From the NCBI GenBank assembly GCA_958427355.1, contig CAUACA010000004.1, positions 1 to 64,000 on the forward strand: a DNA stretch of 64,000 nt. The letters are read 5' to 3'. The position numbers and the translations under genes were made by a program. Shown here piece after piece: positions 8,386 to 16,438 of this stretch. Source of the stretch: an uncultured Collinsella sp. Its GTDB lineage: Bacteria; Actinomycetota; Coriobacteriia; Coriobacteriales; Coriobacteriaceae. Position 1 is the first letter of the stretch; every line of letters starts with the position of its first letter. A model generated the notes under the pieces. That model ran no database searches. It was not told the origin of the DNA and was given only the letters and a program-made list of their open reading frames with translations.

Positions 8386-9816
8386 ATGACGAACAAAGAG
8401 CTGGCTCAAAAGCTGCTGGACCTTTTGGGCGGTAAAGACAACGTGCTCGCAAACGCGGCGTGCATGACGCGCCTGCGCGTGACCGTCAAAGACACGGGCA
8501 ACGTCGACACGGAGGGCATTAAGGCACTCGACGGCGTGATGGGCCTGGTCGAGGACGACACGATGCAGATTGTGCTGGGTCCGGGCAAGGTGAATAAGGT
8601 GCTCGAGGAGTTCTCCAAGCTCACCGGCCTTGCGAAAGGCGTTGCCGACGAGAGCGTGGTTGACGCTGCGGCCACAAACAAGGCCGCGCAGAAGGCCAAG
8701 TACGAGTCCAAGCCGGTTCAGGCCTTCCTCAAGAAGATTTCCAATGTCTTCGTCGCCCTGCTTCCCGGCATCATTGCGGCTGGCCTCATCAACGGTATCT
8801 GTAACGTCATTAACGTCTCGACGGCAGGCGCGCTTGCAGGCGAGTGGTGGTACCAGGGCATTCGTTCCATGGGCTGGGCCCTGTTTGCCTATCTGCCCAT
8901 CTTGGTGGGCTATAACGCGGCACGTGAGTTTGGTGGCTCCGCTGCGCTGGGCGGCATCGCCGGCATGATGTGCATCGCCAACAGTGCCATGCCCTTGCTT
9001 GCGCCTGGCGCGGCTGATCCTGCCACTGCCATTCTGCTGCCGCTCACCAATGCGCAGTACAACCCCGCAGCGGGCGGCATGATCGCGGCTCTCATCGCTG
9101 GCGCATTTTTTGCCTGGATGGAGCGTCAGATTCGCAAGGTTATGCCCAACGCACTCGACACGTTCTTGTCCCCGCTGCTGGTGCTCATCATCGGCGCCTT
9201 TGCTCTGATGCTCGTCATCCAGCCGGTAGGCGCATGGCTGACGACTGCCATCTTTAGCGTTTTGACCTTTATCTTCGAGAAGCTGGGCGTCCTGGGCGGC
9301 TATATCCTGTCGGCAGGCTTCTTGCCGCTGGTGTCCGTCGGCCTGCACCAGGCGCTCACGCCGATCCACGCTATGCTCAACGATCCCGACGGCGCTACCA
9401 AGGGTATCAATTACCTGCTTCCCATCCTTATGATGGCTGGCGGCGGCCAGGTCGGTGCCGGTTTGGCGCTGTACTTTAAGACCAAGAACGCCAAGCTCAA
9501 GAAGTACGTCGCAGAGTCCATTCCCGTTGGAATCCTGGGTGTGGGCGAGCCTCTGATGTATGCTGTTACGCTGCCGCTCGTTCGTCCGTTTGTGACGGCC
9601 TGCCTGGGTGCCGGATTTGGCGGCGCGCTCGCGGCGCTGCTTCACATCGGCACGGTTTCTCAGGGCGTTTCCGGTTTGTTTGGCCTGCTGATCGTCGTTC
9701 CTGGCCAGCAGCTCGGCTACGTTGCCGCTATGCTGCTTGCCTATGCCGCCGGCTTTGTCCTGACGTGGTTCTTTGGCGTCGACGAGCAGAAGATCAACGA
9801 GTTCTTTGGCGAGTAG
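8386..9816 (+). CDS. murP: PTS EIIBC component, MurNAc-type (MurP-like)
   Basis: Sugar-specific phosphotransferase permease, 476 aa. An N-terminal EIIB domain (about 1-85) has the phosphorylatable cysteine in the motif AACMTRLRV near residue 26. A 10-helix EIIC domain follows from about residue 110 (FVALLPGIIAAGLINGI). There is no EIIA domain, as in MurP of other bacteria, so phosphate must come from an EIIA in trans; one is encoded at 39.1 kb. Placement between murQ and mupG supports uptake of MurNAc or a MurNAc-containing disaccharide with formation of the 6-phosphate. A related sucrose/GlcNAc specificity cannot be fully excluded. The start has an AAGGAGG site. Confidence 0.85.
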   Translation: MTNKELAQKLLDLLGGKDNVLANAACMTRLRVTVKDTGNVDTEGIKALDGVMGLVEDDTMQIVLGPGKVNKVLEEFSKLTGLAKGVADESVVDAAATNKAAQKAKYESKPVQAFLKKISNVFVALLPGIIAAGLINGICNVINVSTAGALAGEWWYQGIRSMGWALFAYLPILVGYNAAREFGGSAALGGIAGMMCIANSAMPLLAPGAADPATAILLPLTNAQYNPAAGGMIAALIAGAFFAWMERQIRKVMPNALDTFLSPLLVLIIGAFALMLVIQPVGAWLTTAIFSVLTFIFEKLGVLGGYILSAGFLPLVSVGLHQALTPIHAMLNDPDGATKGINYLLPILMMAGGGQVGAGLALYFKTKNAKLKKYVAESIPVGILGVGEPLMYAVTLPLVRPFVTACLGAGFGGALAALLHIGTVSQGVSGLFGLLIVVPGQQLGYVAAMLLAYAAGFVLTWFFGVDEQKINEFFGE

Positions 9817-9883
9817 TTTGATATTGCGAGCCGTGTTGCTCAGGGTTCGCGGCGCGCGGCAGATTTCTTGATGCTATGGTGGT

Positions 9884-9917
9884 GCCGGCGGGGCTAACTG
9901 CTCCGCCGGCCTTTTTT
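9884..9917 (+). terminator. Terminator between murP and mupG
   Basis: A perfect GCCGGCGG / CCGCCGGC stem with an 11-nt loop is followed by seven T residues. The AAAGGAG ribosome site of mupG starts directly at the end of the T-run. The hairpin therefore separates mupG from the upstream operon or lowers its expression. Confidence 0.85.
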
Positions 9918-9933
9918 AAAGGAGCGTCGAAGC

Positions 9934-10986
9934 GTGAAAACGGGTATTTCGATTTATCTTTCCAGCCCATTGCAGGATATTGAGCGGACGATTGAGCGTG
10001 GTGCCGCGGCGGGTGCGCGCTATGCGTTCACCTCGCTGCATATTCCCGAGGATGGGGGAGCGGCGTATGCCGATAAGGTCCGTCATGTGCTGTCGCTGCT
10101 TTCCGCCCGCGGCATTGCGCTCATTGCCGATGTGGGGCCTCGCACGTGCGATTTGCTCGGGCTTGAGCGCATCGAGGACCTGCGCGATCTGGGATTGGAA
10201 TACCTTCGTTTGGACTATGGCTTTAGCGCCCAGCGGGTCGCGGAGCTGTCCGGTGTATTTCGCATTGTGGTCAATGCATCGACGGTGAGTTCTGATGAAA
10301 TCGCATCGTGGCGTGAAGCCGGCGCCGATGTGACTCGTTTTGCCGCCTGCCACAATTTTTACCCCAAGCCTTATACCGGTTTAGCTCTGGAGGACATTGC
10401 TCGGACGAATCTTCGTCTTGCGGCGCTTGGATTCGAAATCATGGCTTTTGTGCCGGGTGATGCTAACGTTCGCGGGCCGGTATTCGAGGGACTGCCGACG
10501 GTCGAGGCGCAGCGCGGTCGCGCGTCAAAGGTTGCTCTCAATATGCTTGAGCTTGCACATGGCGCCGATTGCGACATTGTGTTGGTCGGCGACCCCGATC
10601 TTTCCGATGCGGGCTGGGCACAGTTTGCTCAAGTTTCCGCCGGATACGTGGACCTGCAATGCGAGCTTGAGCCCGGTTATGCCTATGTGCGCGGGCAGAT
10701 TCATCACGACCGGCCCGACTCGAGCGTCCTCATCTTTAGGTCTCAGGAGTCACGTACGACGCTTAAGCCGGATTCCGTGTCAACGGATGCCGGAGCCGGC
10801 CTGCCGCGAAAGGCGGGGTCGATCGCTGTGAGCAATAGCGGATATGGGCGCTACGAAGGCGAGCTTGAGATTGCGCGGGCCGATCTTCCCGGTGACGAGC
10901 GCATGAACGTTGCGGGCCATATCACGCCCGAGGCAATGGAGCTGCTGCCGTTTATCAAGCGCGGATTCGGGGTACGGTTCGTTTAA
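9934..10986 (+). CDS. mupG: DUF871 / MupG-type 6-phospho-N-acetylmuramidase
   Basis: 350-aa protein of the DUF871 family. MupG of Staphylococcus aureus, a member, hydrolyses MurNAc-6P-GlcNAc into MurNAc-6P and GlcNAc. Family features seen: the N-terminal strand GISIYLSS, a TIM-barrel core with TSLHIPED, LRLDYGF, and HNFYPKPYTGL near residue 150. A C-terminal cyclophilin-like domain of about 110 residues includes HITPEAMELLPFIKRG. The GTG start follows AAAGGAG. Its place after murR-murQ-murP fits a pathway in which a PTS-phosphorylated disaccharide is split by MupG and then MurQ acts. The neighbours rather than the sequence alone fix the function. Confidence 0.85.
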   Translation: MKTGISIYLSSPLQDIERTIERGAAAGARYAFTSLHIPEDGGAAYADKVRHVLSLLSARGIALIADVGPRTCDLLGLERIEDLRDLGLEYLRLDYGFSAQRVAELSGVFRIVVNASTVSSDEIASWREAGADVTRFAACHNFYPKPYTGLALEDIARTNLRLAALGFEIMAFVPGDANVRGPVFEGLPTVEAQRGRASKVALNMLELAHGADCDIVLVGDPDLSDAGWAQFAQVSAGYVDLQCELEPGYAYVRGQIHHDRPDSSVLIFRSQESRTTLKPDSVSTDAGAGLPRKAGSIAVSNSGYGRYEGELEIARADLPGDERMNVAGHITPEAMELLPFIKRGFGVRFV

Positions 10987-11078
10987 CGTGTGACCCGCGG
11001 GCTACAATTGGCCCATCATACGAAGGCGCCTCGTGTGGCGTGTGCCTGCGTTGGCCGATCTATATTCGGAGGATTCCC

Positions 11079-11438
11079 ATGACCGTACTGTTTGTTGAAT
11101 ATCCCAAGTGCTCGACCTGTAAGAAGGCCAAGGCATGGCTGGACGAACATGGGGTAGAGTATATCGACCGCGATATCGTTTTGGACAATCCCACGGCTGA
11201 TGAGCTTGCGACCTGGATTGCTCGTTCGGGGCTGCCGGTGCGGCGTTTCTTTAATTCGTCGGGCATGAAATATCGAGAGCTGGGCCTGAAGGCGCGTCTG
11301 GACGCGGGCATGACGGATCGGGAGTGCTACGAGCTGCTGGCGACCGACGGCATGCTGGTCAAGCGTCCGCTGCTGGTGGGCGACGACTTTGTGATTCCCG
11401 GCTTTAGGGAATCGGCTTGGGCCGAGGCGTTGCTGTAG
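11079..11438 (+). CDS. ArsC/Spx-family reductase-like protein
   Basis: 119-aa thioredoxin-fold protein of the ArsC/Spx/YffB family. The N-terminal motif is YPKCSTCKKAKAWLDEHG, with a CxxC pair, followed by DRDIVLDNPTADEL and the late LVKRPLLVGDDF typical of the family. The active-site layout suits a thiol reductase or Spx-like regulator rather than a proven arsenate reductase; no ars genes are nearby. The ATG is selected because TCGGAGG lies just upstream. The gene is monocistronic. Confidence 0.82.
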   Translation: MTVLFVEYPKCSTCKKAKAWLDEHGVEYIDRDIVLDNPTADELATWIARSGLPVRRFFNSSGMKYRELGLKARLDAGMTDRECYELLATDGMLVKRPLLVGDDFVIPGFRESAWAEALL

Positions 11439-11443
11439 CGGCT

Positions 11444-11564
11444 GCGGAAAGTGCGTCCCGGAATTCGCTTCCAGAATGGGATGCACGGGACACGGTTTCC
11501 GGTTGAGGGCTCAACGGGAAAGTGGGGACCAGTTTGAGCTTGAAATCTGGGACGCACTTTCCGC
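11444..11564. repeat. Long imperfect palindrome (GGAAAGTGCGTCCC arms)
   Basis: Perfect 16-bp arms GCGGAAAGTGCGTCCC and GGGACGCACTTTCCGC enclose a centre that can also fold, around GTTGAG/CTCAAC at 11502-11515 with partial pairing on both sides. The whole 121 bp can therefore form one long imperfect hairpin. It lies between two convergent genes and may serve as a terminator or be a mobile palindrome. Confidence 0.75.
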
Positions 11565-11581
11565 CGGCGGGCCTGCCCCAG

Positions 11582-11992
11582 TCAGTCCGCCAGCTGTGCC
11601 CATTCGTGCGGATCGTAGACCTTTACGTGTTTGTTGGGCTTGCCGCTCCAGTACTCCTCGTCCATAAAGGGCAGATATGCCTGAACGCCGGGGCAGATAA
11701 AGGGAATCCGCTGCTGTTGCAGTCGCTCGCGCTGGCGCTGCTCCAGGTGCGCCTCGGATATGACGGTCGGCATGCCGGACAGCTCGACGAGGCTTGCCTG
11801 GATTCGCTTAAGGTCGGGGAGTCCCGCGTGCCATGACATCCGCATGATCAAAAAGGATGCACGGCGGTATTTTGCCTGCACCACAGTAATGGCGGGGCGC
11901 AGTGTGGGATGGATTTTGTCCCGTTCGGGCCAAAGGTCGGCAGTGATCTCGAGGCCCAGGGTCTCCCATAGGTAATCAAGCTCTTCGTCCAT
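11582..11992 (-). CDS. Stand-alone MarR-associated N-terminal domain protein
   Basis: 136-aa protein resembling the N-terminal sensor half of a family of roughly 300-370-aa proteins usually annotated MarR-like. Shared features are the opening LDYLWETLGLEI, a central ASFLIM segment and the hallmark QQQRIPFICPGVQAYLPFM. The C-terminal winged-helix half normally found in that family is absent; the frame ends after a short charged tail. The start ATG follows GAGGCGCC. It may be a truncated gene that is still translated or a natural single-domain version. Assignment rests on remembered motif similarity, not a search. Confidence 0.55.
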   Translation of the reverse strand: MDEELDYLWETLGLEITADLWPERDKIHPTLRPAITVVQAKYRRASFLIMRMSWHAGLPDLKRIQASLVELSGMPTVISEAHLEQRQRERLQQQRIPFICPGVQAYLPFMDEEYWSGKPNKHVKVYDPHEWAQLAD

Positions 11993-12195
11993 GGCGCCTC
12001 GATATCTACGCGATCATTGATACTTCGATTGTGTTGCCTGGTGCTATCGTTTTCACGGTAGAATCTGCCAACGGTTGACGGCTACCGCTCGCGGCGTTTT
12101 GCCCCTCGTGTACAGCGGTCGGCTTCACAGGTCCTTCACGGGTTGGACTAAATTAGGCCAATTTGACTGAATTTCAAAAAAGTCAAAATTGGGGC

Positions 12196-12224
12196 TTGCG
12201 TCACGGCGAGACTTCCCGTATATT
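12196..12224 (+). promoter_or_regulatory. Promoter of the tRNA-Gln/tRNA-Glu unit
   Basis: -35 TTGCGT (12196-12201), 17-bp spacer, -10 TATATT (12219-12224), located 45 bp before tRNA-Gln. Directly upstream, an inverted repeat ATTTGACT / AAGTCAAAAT is visible at about 12160-12190. The rest of 11993-12195 shows no gene. Confidence 0.65.
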
Positions 12225-12268
12225 TCTTTCTTGCGCAAAGGCACAGCCGAGCGCAGCGATGCAGTCAT

Positions 12269-12342
12269 TGGGATGTCGTCTAATGGCAGGACAGCGGATT
12301 CTGGTTCCGTCAATGGGGGTTCGACTCCCTCCATCCCAGCCA
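12269..12342 (+). tRNA. tRNA-Gln (anticodon CTG)
   Basis: Cloverleaf with acceptor TGGGATG/CATCCCA, D-stem GTC/GAC, anticodon stem GCGGA/TCCGT around the loop TTCTGGT (anticodon CTG), T-loop TTCGACT, and an encoded CCA end after discriminator G. Confidence 0.96.
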
Positions 12343-12359
12343 TTGCATTTGCTACATAT

Positions 12360-12436
12360 GGCCCGTTCGTCTAGCGGTTTAGGACGCCGCCCTCTCAAGG
12401 CGGAGATCACCAGTTCGAATCTGGTACGGGCTACCA
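12360..12436 (+). tRNA. tRNA-Glu (anticodon CTC)
   Basis: Cloverleaf with acceptor GGCCCGT/ACGGGCT (first pair G-U), anticodon stem CCGCC/GGCGG around the loop CTCTCAA (anticodon CTC), T-stem ACCAG/CTGGT with loop TTCGAAT, and an encoded CCA. It starts 17 nt after tRNA-Gln, so both are likely one transcript. Confidence 0.96.
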
Positions 12437-12446
12437 AAATTGAACG

Positions 12447-12474
12447 CCCGGGCCTCGTAAGAGACCCGGGTTTT
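12447..12474 (+). terminator. Terminator after the tRNA pair
   Basis: A CCCGGGCCTC / GAGACCCGGG stem with one mismatch and loop GTAA is followed by TTTT. Confidence 0.8.
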
Positions 12475-12530
12475 GTGTATCGACCGTATGTACGGCGCCT
12501 GCCGTGTTTCGCTCAGATCGAGGAGTAGCC

Positions 12531-13448
12531 ATGGATCTGCCCATCAGCTTGCAAGACATCACGTATGCCGAGAACTATCTGGCGCAGGGCGACCTGGCTA
12601 CGGCGACGCCGCTGCTGGAGCGTCTGGTGGAGCTCGCCGAGGAGTATATTGATGCTGAGTGCAAGACGGAGGAGAAGCGCCAATACTTTAGCTTCGATAG
12701 CAAGTTTGAGCGCTTGGCCTATCGCCGCGTGGAGAAGGATCCGCGCGAGCTCGTGCAGGTCGAGGTGCCGTTTGACCGCCTGTACTCCGACATGGCGTTT
12801 GCCTACATTCGCCAGCAGGATTATGTGAGTGCTCGCAACGCCTTGATGCAGGCCGTGCGCTGGGACCCCATGAACTGCAACTACCGCCTTGATCTGGCCG
12901 AGCTGTTCCGCGCACTCGAGGACAAGCAGGAATGGGCATCGCTCTCGTTCTCGGTGCTGGAGCGTGCAAGCGATGGCAAGTGCGCCGCCCGCGCTTACGC
13001 CAATCTAGGCCAGTACTTCTTGGAGCCCGAGACCGAGAACGTTTCGGCTGCCGTGGGCTGCGCGCGTCTGGCGCTGCGCTTGGCGCCCAACGATGCGCAT
13101 ACGACGCGCCTGCTCAACAAGATCCATACCACCTATCCGGATGCCGCCGATGAGAGCGACGAGCACGTGATGGGTGAACTGGCCCTGCAAGGCGTTCCGA
13201 CCTCGCCTTCGGCCGAGATTGCCATCTGCCTGATTATGTGCGCGACCGATGCTGCAAGCGACGGCGACAAGCAGGAGGCGACGCGCCTGACGGTGCGTGC
13301 TCGCGACTTGGTGGGCGAGGAGGCCTGCGCGGCGATTATTAAACTGGTGCGCGAGAGCGATGCCGAGCTCAATGCCGAGCGCAAGGCAAAGCGCGAAGCT
13401 ACGGGCAAGGGTTCCGATGGCGCCAAGGAGGCCGGCGATGCCCAGTAA
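12531..13448 (+). CDS. Tetratricopeptide-repeat protein of unknown role
   Basis: 305-aa cytoplasmic, acidic, Ala-rich helical protein. TPR-like helix pairs are visible: YAENYLAQGDLATATPLLERL near the start, MAFAYIRQQDYVSARNALMQAV near residue 92, and further repeats to about 200. The C-terminal 40 residues are charged and low-complexity. No catalytic motif is seen. The ATG follows GAGGAG. The last 11 bp overlap smpB in another frame, so the two are probably translationally coupled, which hints at a link to translation but does not prove one. Confidence 0.7.
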   Translation: MDLPISLQDITYAENYLAQGDLATATPLLERLVELAEEYIDAECKTEEKRQYFSFDSKFERLAYRRVEKDPRELVQVEVPFDRLYSDMAFAYIRQQDYVSARNALMQAVRWDPMNCNYRLDLAELFRALEDKQEWASLSFSVLERASDGKCAARAYANLGQYFLEPETENVSAAVGCARLALRLAPNDAHTTRLLNKIHTTYPDAADESDEHVMGELALQGVPTSPSAEIAICLIMCATDAASDGDKQEATRLTVRARDLVGEEACAAIIKLVRESDAELNAERKAKREATGKGSDGAKEAGDAQ

Positions 13449-13908
13449 GCGCGAGCGCAAACTCATTTCCAAGAATCGCTCGGCACATCACGAGTACTTT
13501 ATCGATGAGACGTTTGAGTGCGGTATTGAGCTGAGCGGCACCGAGGTCAAGTCGATTCGCGAGCGCGCCTGTCAGATCACTGACACTTTTGCGCTGATTC
13601 GTGGCGGCGAGTGCTGGCTCGTCGGACTGCATATCCACCCTTATAGCCATGGTGGCGTGTGGAATCGCGATCCCGATCGTCGGCGTCGTCTGCTGCTGCA
13701 CCGCAAGGAGATCGACTTTCTTGACGGCAAACTTCGCAACCGTGGTTATGCGCTGGTTCCGTTGGAACTCTACTTTAATACCGACGGCCGCGTAAAGCTG
13801 CTGCTGGGTCTGGGTCGCGGCAAGAAGCTCTACGACAAGCGCGAGGACATGGCCAAGCGTGATGTTCAGCGCGAGATTGACCGCGCCCTCAAGGAGCGCA
13901 ACCGCTAA
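13438..13908 (+). CDS. smpB: SsrA-binding protein SmpB
   Basis: Binds tmRNA and delivers it to stalled ribosomes. The 156-aa protein has the standard sequence: ISKNRSAHHEYFIDETFECG, the ELSGTEVKSIR core, HIHPYSHG, and the basic C-terminal tail KKLYDKREDMAKRDVQREID. A longer open frame extends upstream, but the ATG at 13438 behind AAGGAGGCCGGC matches the family start. It overlaps the TPR gene. The tmRNA gene itself (ssrA) was not found in the window. Confidence 0.95.
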   Translation: MPSKRERKLISKNRSAHHEYFIDETFECGIELSGTEVKSIRERACQITDTFALIRGGECWLVGLHIHPYSHGGVWNRDPDRRRRLLLHRKEIDFLDGKLRNRGYALVPLELYFNTDGRVKLLLGLGRGKKLYDKREDMAKRDVQREIDRALKERNR

Positions 13909-13978
13909 GGGCGATATCCGGACGGGCGGGGATATTTATCCATCTCTGTTGTCGTACTTCCGATCCGCTCCTCGCAAG

Positions 13979-14041
13979 TTGCGGTGGAATAGTTCCTGTT
14001 TGTTGGGTATTCAGGCTTAAACAGGAACTATTTCACCGCAA
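13979..14041. repeat. 63-bp palindromic repeat (GCGGTGAAATA family), copy 2
   Basis: Arms of 23 bp with one mismatch. The outer GCGGTGGAATA/TATTTCACCGC matches the other copies, but the inner arm reads GTTCC/GGAAC instead of GGGAC/GTCCC, so the stem is kept by paired changes. It lies downstream of smpB. Confidence 0.88.
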
Positions 14042-14085
14042 CTGCGGGCGTCTCATCTCCCTTACTGTTCTGACACATATGTCTC

Positions 14086-14120
14086 AAAGGCGGCGTCCGT
14101 TATGGGTGCCGCCTTTTTTT
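14086..14120 (+). terminator. Terminator between smpB and flavin reductase gene
   Basis: An AAAGGCGGC / GCCGCCTTT stem with a 13-nt loop is followed by a T-run. Confidence 0.85.
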
Positions 14121-14171
14121 GTGGGTACATACATTCATGAGGTTCCAACCCGAGCTAGGGGAGTGATCGTT

Positions 14172-14675
14172 ATGGACAAAACTGCGTTCTTTACCATGCC
14201 GAGCGGTCTGTACGTGGTGAGCGCTGCGGCAGACGGGTTGCGCGCCGGCTGCGTCATCAACACTGCGGTGCAGGTGACGTCCATGCCGTCGCGTATTTCG
14301 GTTGCCGTGAACAAGGACAATGTCACCTCGGGCGTCATCGCATCGGCCAAAGCGTTCGCGCTGACCGTGATCGATCAGACCGCCGACATGCTCTACATCG
14401 GTAACTTTGGGTTCCGCACCAGCAGCGATTATGACAAGTTTGCCAAATACGAGACCCGCGAGACGGCTCTGGGCATGCCCTATGTGCCTGAGCACGCGGC
14501 GGCCCTGTTTAGCTGCCGTTTGATCGACACTGTGGATGTGGGCACGCATCTGCTGTTTATTGGCGAGGTCGAGGATGCCGAGCGCCTGAGCGACGAGACG
14601 CCGCTGACGTACGACTACTATCACAAGGTGCTAAAGGGCAAGACGCCGCCCAAAGCCTCGTCGTATCAAGGCTAG
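14172..14675 (+). CDS. Flavin reductase-like (FMN-binding split-barrel) protein
   Basis: 167-aa member of the flavin reductase-like domain family, which binds FMN and passes electrons from NAD(P)H to flavin or to a partner redox protein. Family features are the start MPSGLYVVSAAADGLRAGC, the strand QVTSMPSRISVAVNK, and the late HLLFIGEVEDAE. The ATG is chosen for the AGGGGAG site. A rubredoxin gene follows 88 bp downstream. The two together resemble the domains of high-molecular-weight rubredoxin (Hrb) of acetogens, where this flavin domain feeds electrons to rubredoxin for oxygen or NO detoxification; that role is an inference here. Confidence 0.85.
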   Translation: MDKTAFFTMPSGLYVVSAAADGLRAGCVINTAVQVTSMPSRISVAVNKDNVTSGVIASAKAFALTVIDQTADMLYIGNFGFRTSSDYDKFAKYETRETALGMPYVPEHAAALFSCRLIDTVDVGTHLLFIGEVEDAERLSDETPLTYDYYHKVLKGKTPPKASSYQG

Positions 14676-14692
14676 AAATGTTCTAAAAATAC

Positions 14693-14720
14693 TTGCATTA
14701 TGTTATTGAGAATATATACT
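14693..14720 (+). promoter_or_regulatory. Promoter of the rubredoxin gene
   Basis: -35 TTGCAT (14693-14698), 16-bp spacer, -10 TATACT (14715-14720) within an unusually AT-rich segment. It allows rubredoxin to be transcribed independently of the flavin reductase gene. Confidence 0.65.
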
Positions 14721-14763
14721 AATAAGTAAGTACACCAGCAGTCACGTTCGAGAGGAGAACATC

Positions 14764-14907
14764 ATGGCTGAGGAGAAGAAGACGTATAAGTTTGTGTGCA
14801 CCGTTTGCGGTTACGAGGTTGAGGTCGACACGCCCGAGCTGCCCGAGGACTACGTGTGCCCGGTCTGCGGCGTCGGCCCCGATGAGTTTGAGCTTGTCGA
14901 GGAGTAG
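14764..14907 (+). CDS. Small rubredoxin
   Basis: 47-aa iron protein. Two CxxC knuckles, FVCTVCGYE and YVCPVCGVGPDEFE, supply four cysteines for one mononuclear iron. The stretch between them is about 15 residues shorter than in classical ~52-aa rubredoxins, as in the rubredoxin domains of rubrerythrin or Hrb. The ATG follows AGAGGAG. It is cytoplasmic and probably an electron acceptor of the adjacent flavin reductase-like protein. It is too short for most automatic ORF cut-offs but the motif is unambiguous. Confidence 0.9.
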   Translation: MAEEKKTYKFVCTVCGYEVEVDTPELPEDYVCPVCGVGPDEFELVEE

Positions 14908-14947
14908 CTCGTAGACACACGACTTGCAACAACATATAGCTCTGTCC

Positions 14948-14983
14948 AAGGGTCCCGGTCGAATTCTCGGCCGGGACCCTTTT
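14948..14983 (+). terminator. Terminator after rubredoxin
   Basis: An AAGGGTCCCGG / CCGGGACCCTT stem is followed by T residues. Confidence 0.88.
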
Positions 14984-15059
14984 GATTTATCTGACGGTTT
15001 AAAACGGCCTTACGTGTTGCAGATTGAGACGTTATATCTGGACAGCCACGTCATCCCAA

Positions 15060-16316
15060 TTACATCCCCGTTAGCAGCACGATGTCGAGAATCGTCACGA
15101 TGACGCCGATTCCTACGAGCAGCGCGTTGAGCGGGCGCGAGTTGACGTATTTGCCCATAACGCGGGGCGAACTGGTGAGTCGTATGAGCACAAAGACCGT
15201 AATCGGCAACTGAAGCGACAGCAGCGCCTGACTCCAGATGAGACCCTCAAAAGGATTCGGGACGATCAGGCACGCCGCCACTGCGCCGACGAAACAGACC
15301 GCCACTCCAATCGATGAGTGCCGGTCGTGGATGTCGTATTCCTCGTCGAACATGCCCGCGGTGATGGTGCCCGCCGCCATGCCCGCCGTCACACTACTCG
15401 ATATGCCCGCAAACAGCAGTGCCACCGCAAAGATGGTCGAGCTTGCCGGGCCCAGAATGGGGGAGAGCGTGTCCGCTGCGACGGCGAGGTCGTCTACGAC
15501 AATGCCGTGCGCAAAGAAGGTCGTTGCGGCCAGGATGACCATGGCCGAGTTGATTGCCCAGCCCACGCCCATCGAAAAGAGCGTGTCGAAGAGTTCGTAG
15601 CGCAGACGCTCTTCGATAACCTGCTCGCCTTGGCCTTCGAAGTGCATGGATTGGATGACCTCGGAGTGTAGAAAGAGGTTGTGGGGCATAACGACCGCAC
15701 CCAGGACACTAACGATAATCGCGGCCGAGCCGGTGGGCATACTGGGTGTGATCCAGCTTGCGGCGGCCTGCGGCCAGTCGACCTTGACCAGCGTAAGCTC
15801 AGCCAAAAACGAGAGTCCTACCACGCCTACGAAGGCGATGATCCATCGCTCGGCGCGCTTGTAGGAGCTCGTCATGAGCATCGCCATCGATACTGCCGCC
15901 ACGATGACGCAGCCCGCGCGCACGGGCAGCCCAAAGAGCATCTGGAGCGCGATCGCACCGCCCAGGACTTCGGCCATGGCGGTGGCGATGGTCGCGAGAT
16001 AGGCGCTTGCAAGCACCGTGCGCCCAACGAAGCGGGGAAGGTAACGTGTCGTGGCCTCGGCAAGACAGGCGCCCGTGGCGATACCCAGGTGTGCCGCGTT
16101 GTGCTGCAGCACAATGAGCATAATTGTGGACAGCGTGACGATCCACAGCAGCGCGTAGCCAAACTGCGAGCCCGCGGCCATATTGGAGGCCCAGTTGCCC
16201 GGGTCGATAAAGCCGACGGTCACGAGCAGCCCGGGGCCGACATGCCGCGCAATGTCTAGGCCTCCGTGACCACCGGTACGCCGGGAGCCAAAGTGTTGTT
16301 TGAGATGGTTGAGCAT
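15060..16316 (-). CDS. mntH: Nramp-family divalent metal transporter (MntH-like)
   Basis: Proton-coupled Mn2+/Fe2+ importer, 418 aa with about 11 membrane helices. The metal-site motifs are intact: GFIDPGNWASNMAAG in helix 1 and VVMPHNLFLHS in helix 6. The N-terminus is a short basic cytoplasmic stretch. The ATG follows AGGAGCGC on the minus strand. It is divergent from gltB and separated from it by an array of palindromes. A GGTTAACC-centred sequence at 16366-16386 weakly resembles a DtxR/MntR half-site, but the match is poor. Confidence 0.93.
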   Translation of the reverse strand: MLNHLKQHFGSRRTGGHGGLDIARHVGPGLLVTVGFIDPGNWASNMAAGSQFGYALLWIVTLSTIMLIVLQHNAAHLGIATGACLAEATTRYLPRFVGRTVLASAYLATIATAMAEVLGGAIALQMLFGLPVRAGCVIVAAVSMAMLMTSSYKRAERWIIAFVGVVGLSFLAELTLVKVDWPQAAASWITPSMPTGSAAIIVSVLGAVVMPHNLFLHSEVIQSMHFEGQGEQVIEERLRYELFDTLFSMGVGWAINSAMVILAATTFFAHGIVVDDLAVAADTLSPILGPASSTIFAVALLFAGISSSVTAGMAAGTITAGMFDEEYDIHDRHSSIGVAVCFVGAVAACLIVPNPFEGLIWSQALLSLQLPITVFVLIRLTSSPRVMGKYVNSRPLNALLVGIGVIVTILDIVLLTGM

Positions 16317-16438
16317 GGTGCGCTCCTGCGTGCCGTTTGTTTGACGCCGTAAAGGGTACCCGTTTTAGGCTTAAAGGTTAACCGAGACTAACAAAATTGT
16401 TGTATTTGAATAGAATGGGGAAAGGAGTTGCCGAAATA

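Noticed and set aside
13909..14078. tmRNA (ssrA) next to smpB
   Set aside because: The sequence after smpB holds only a 63-bp palindrome and a terminator; no tRNA-Ala-like ends or tag frame are seen.
16366..16386. DtxR/MntR box upstream of mntH
   Set aside because: Only one half resembles the consensus (GGTTAACC region); the other half has several mismatches.
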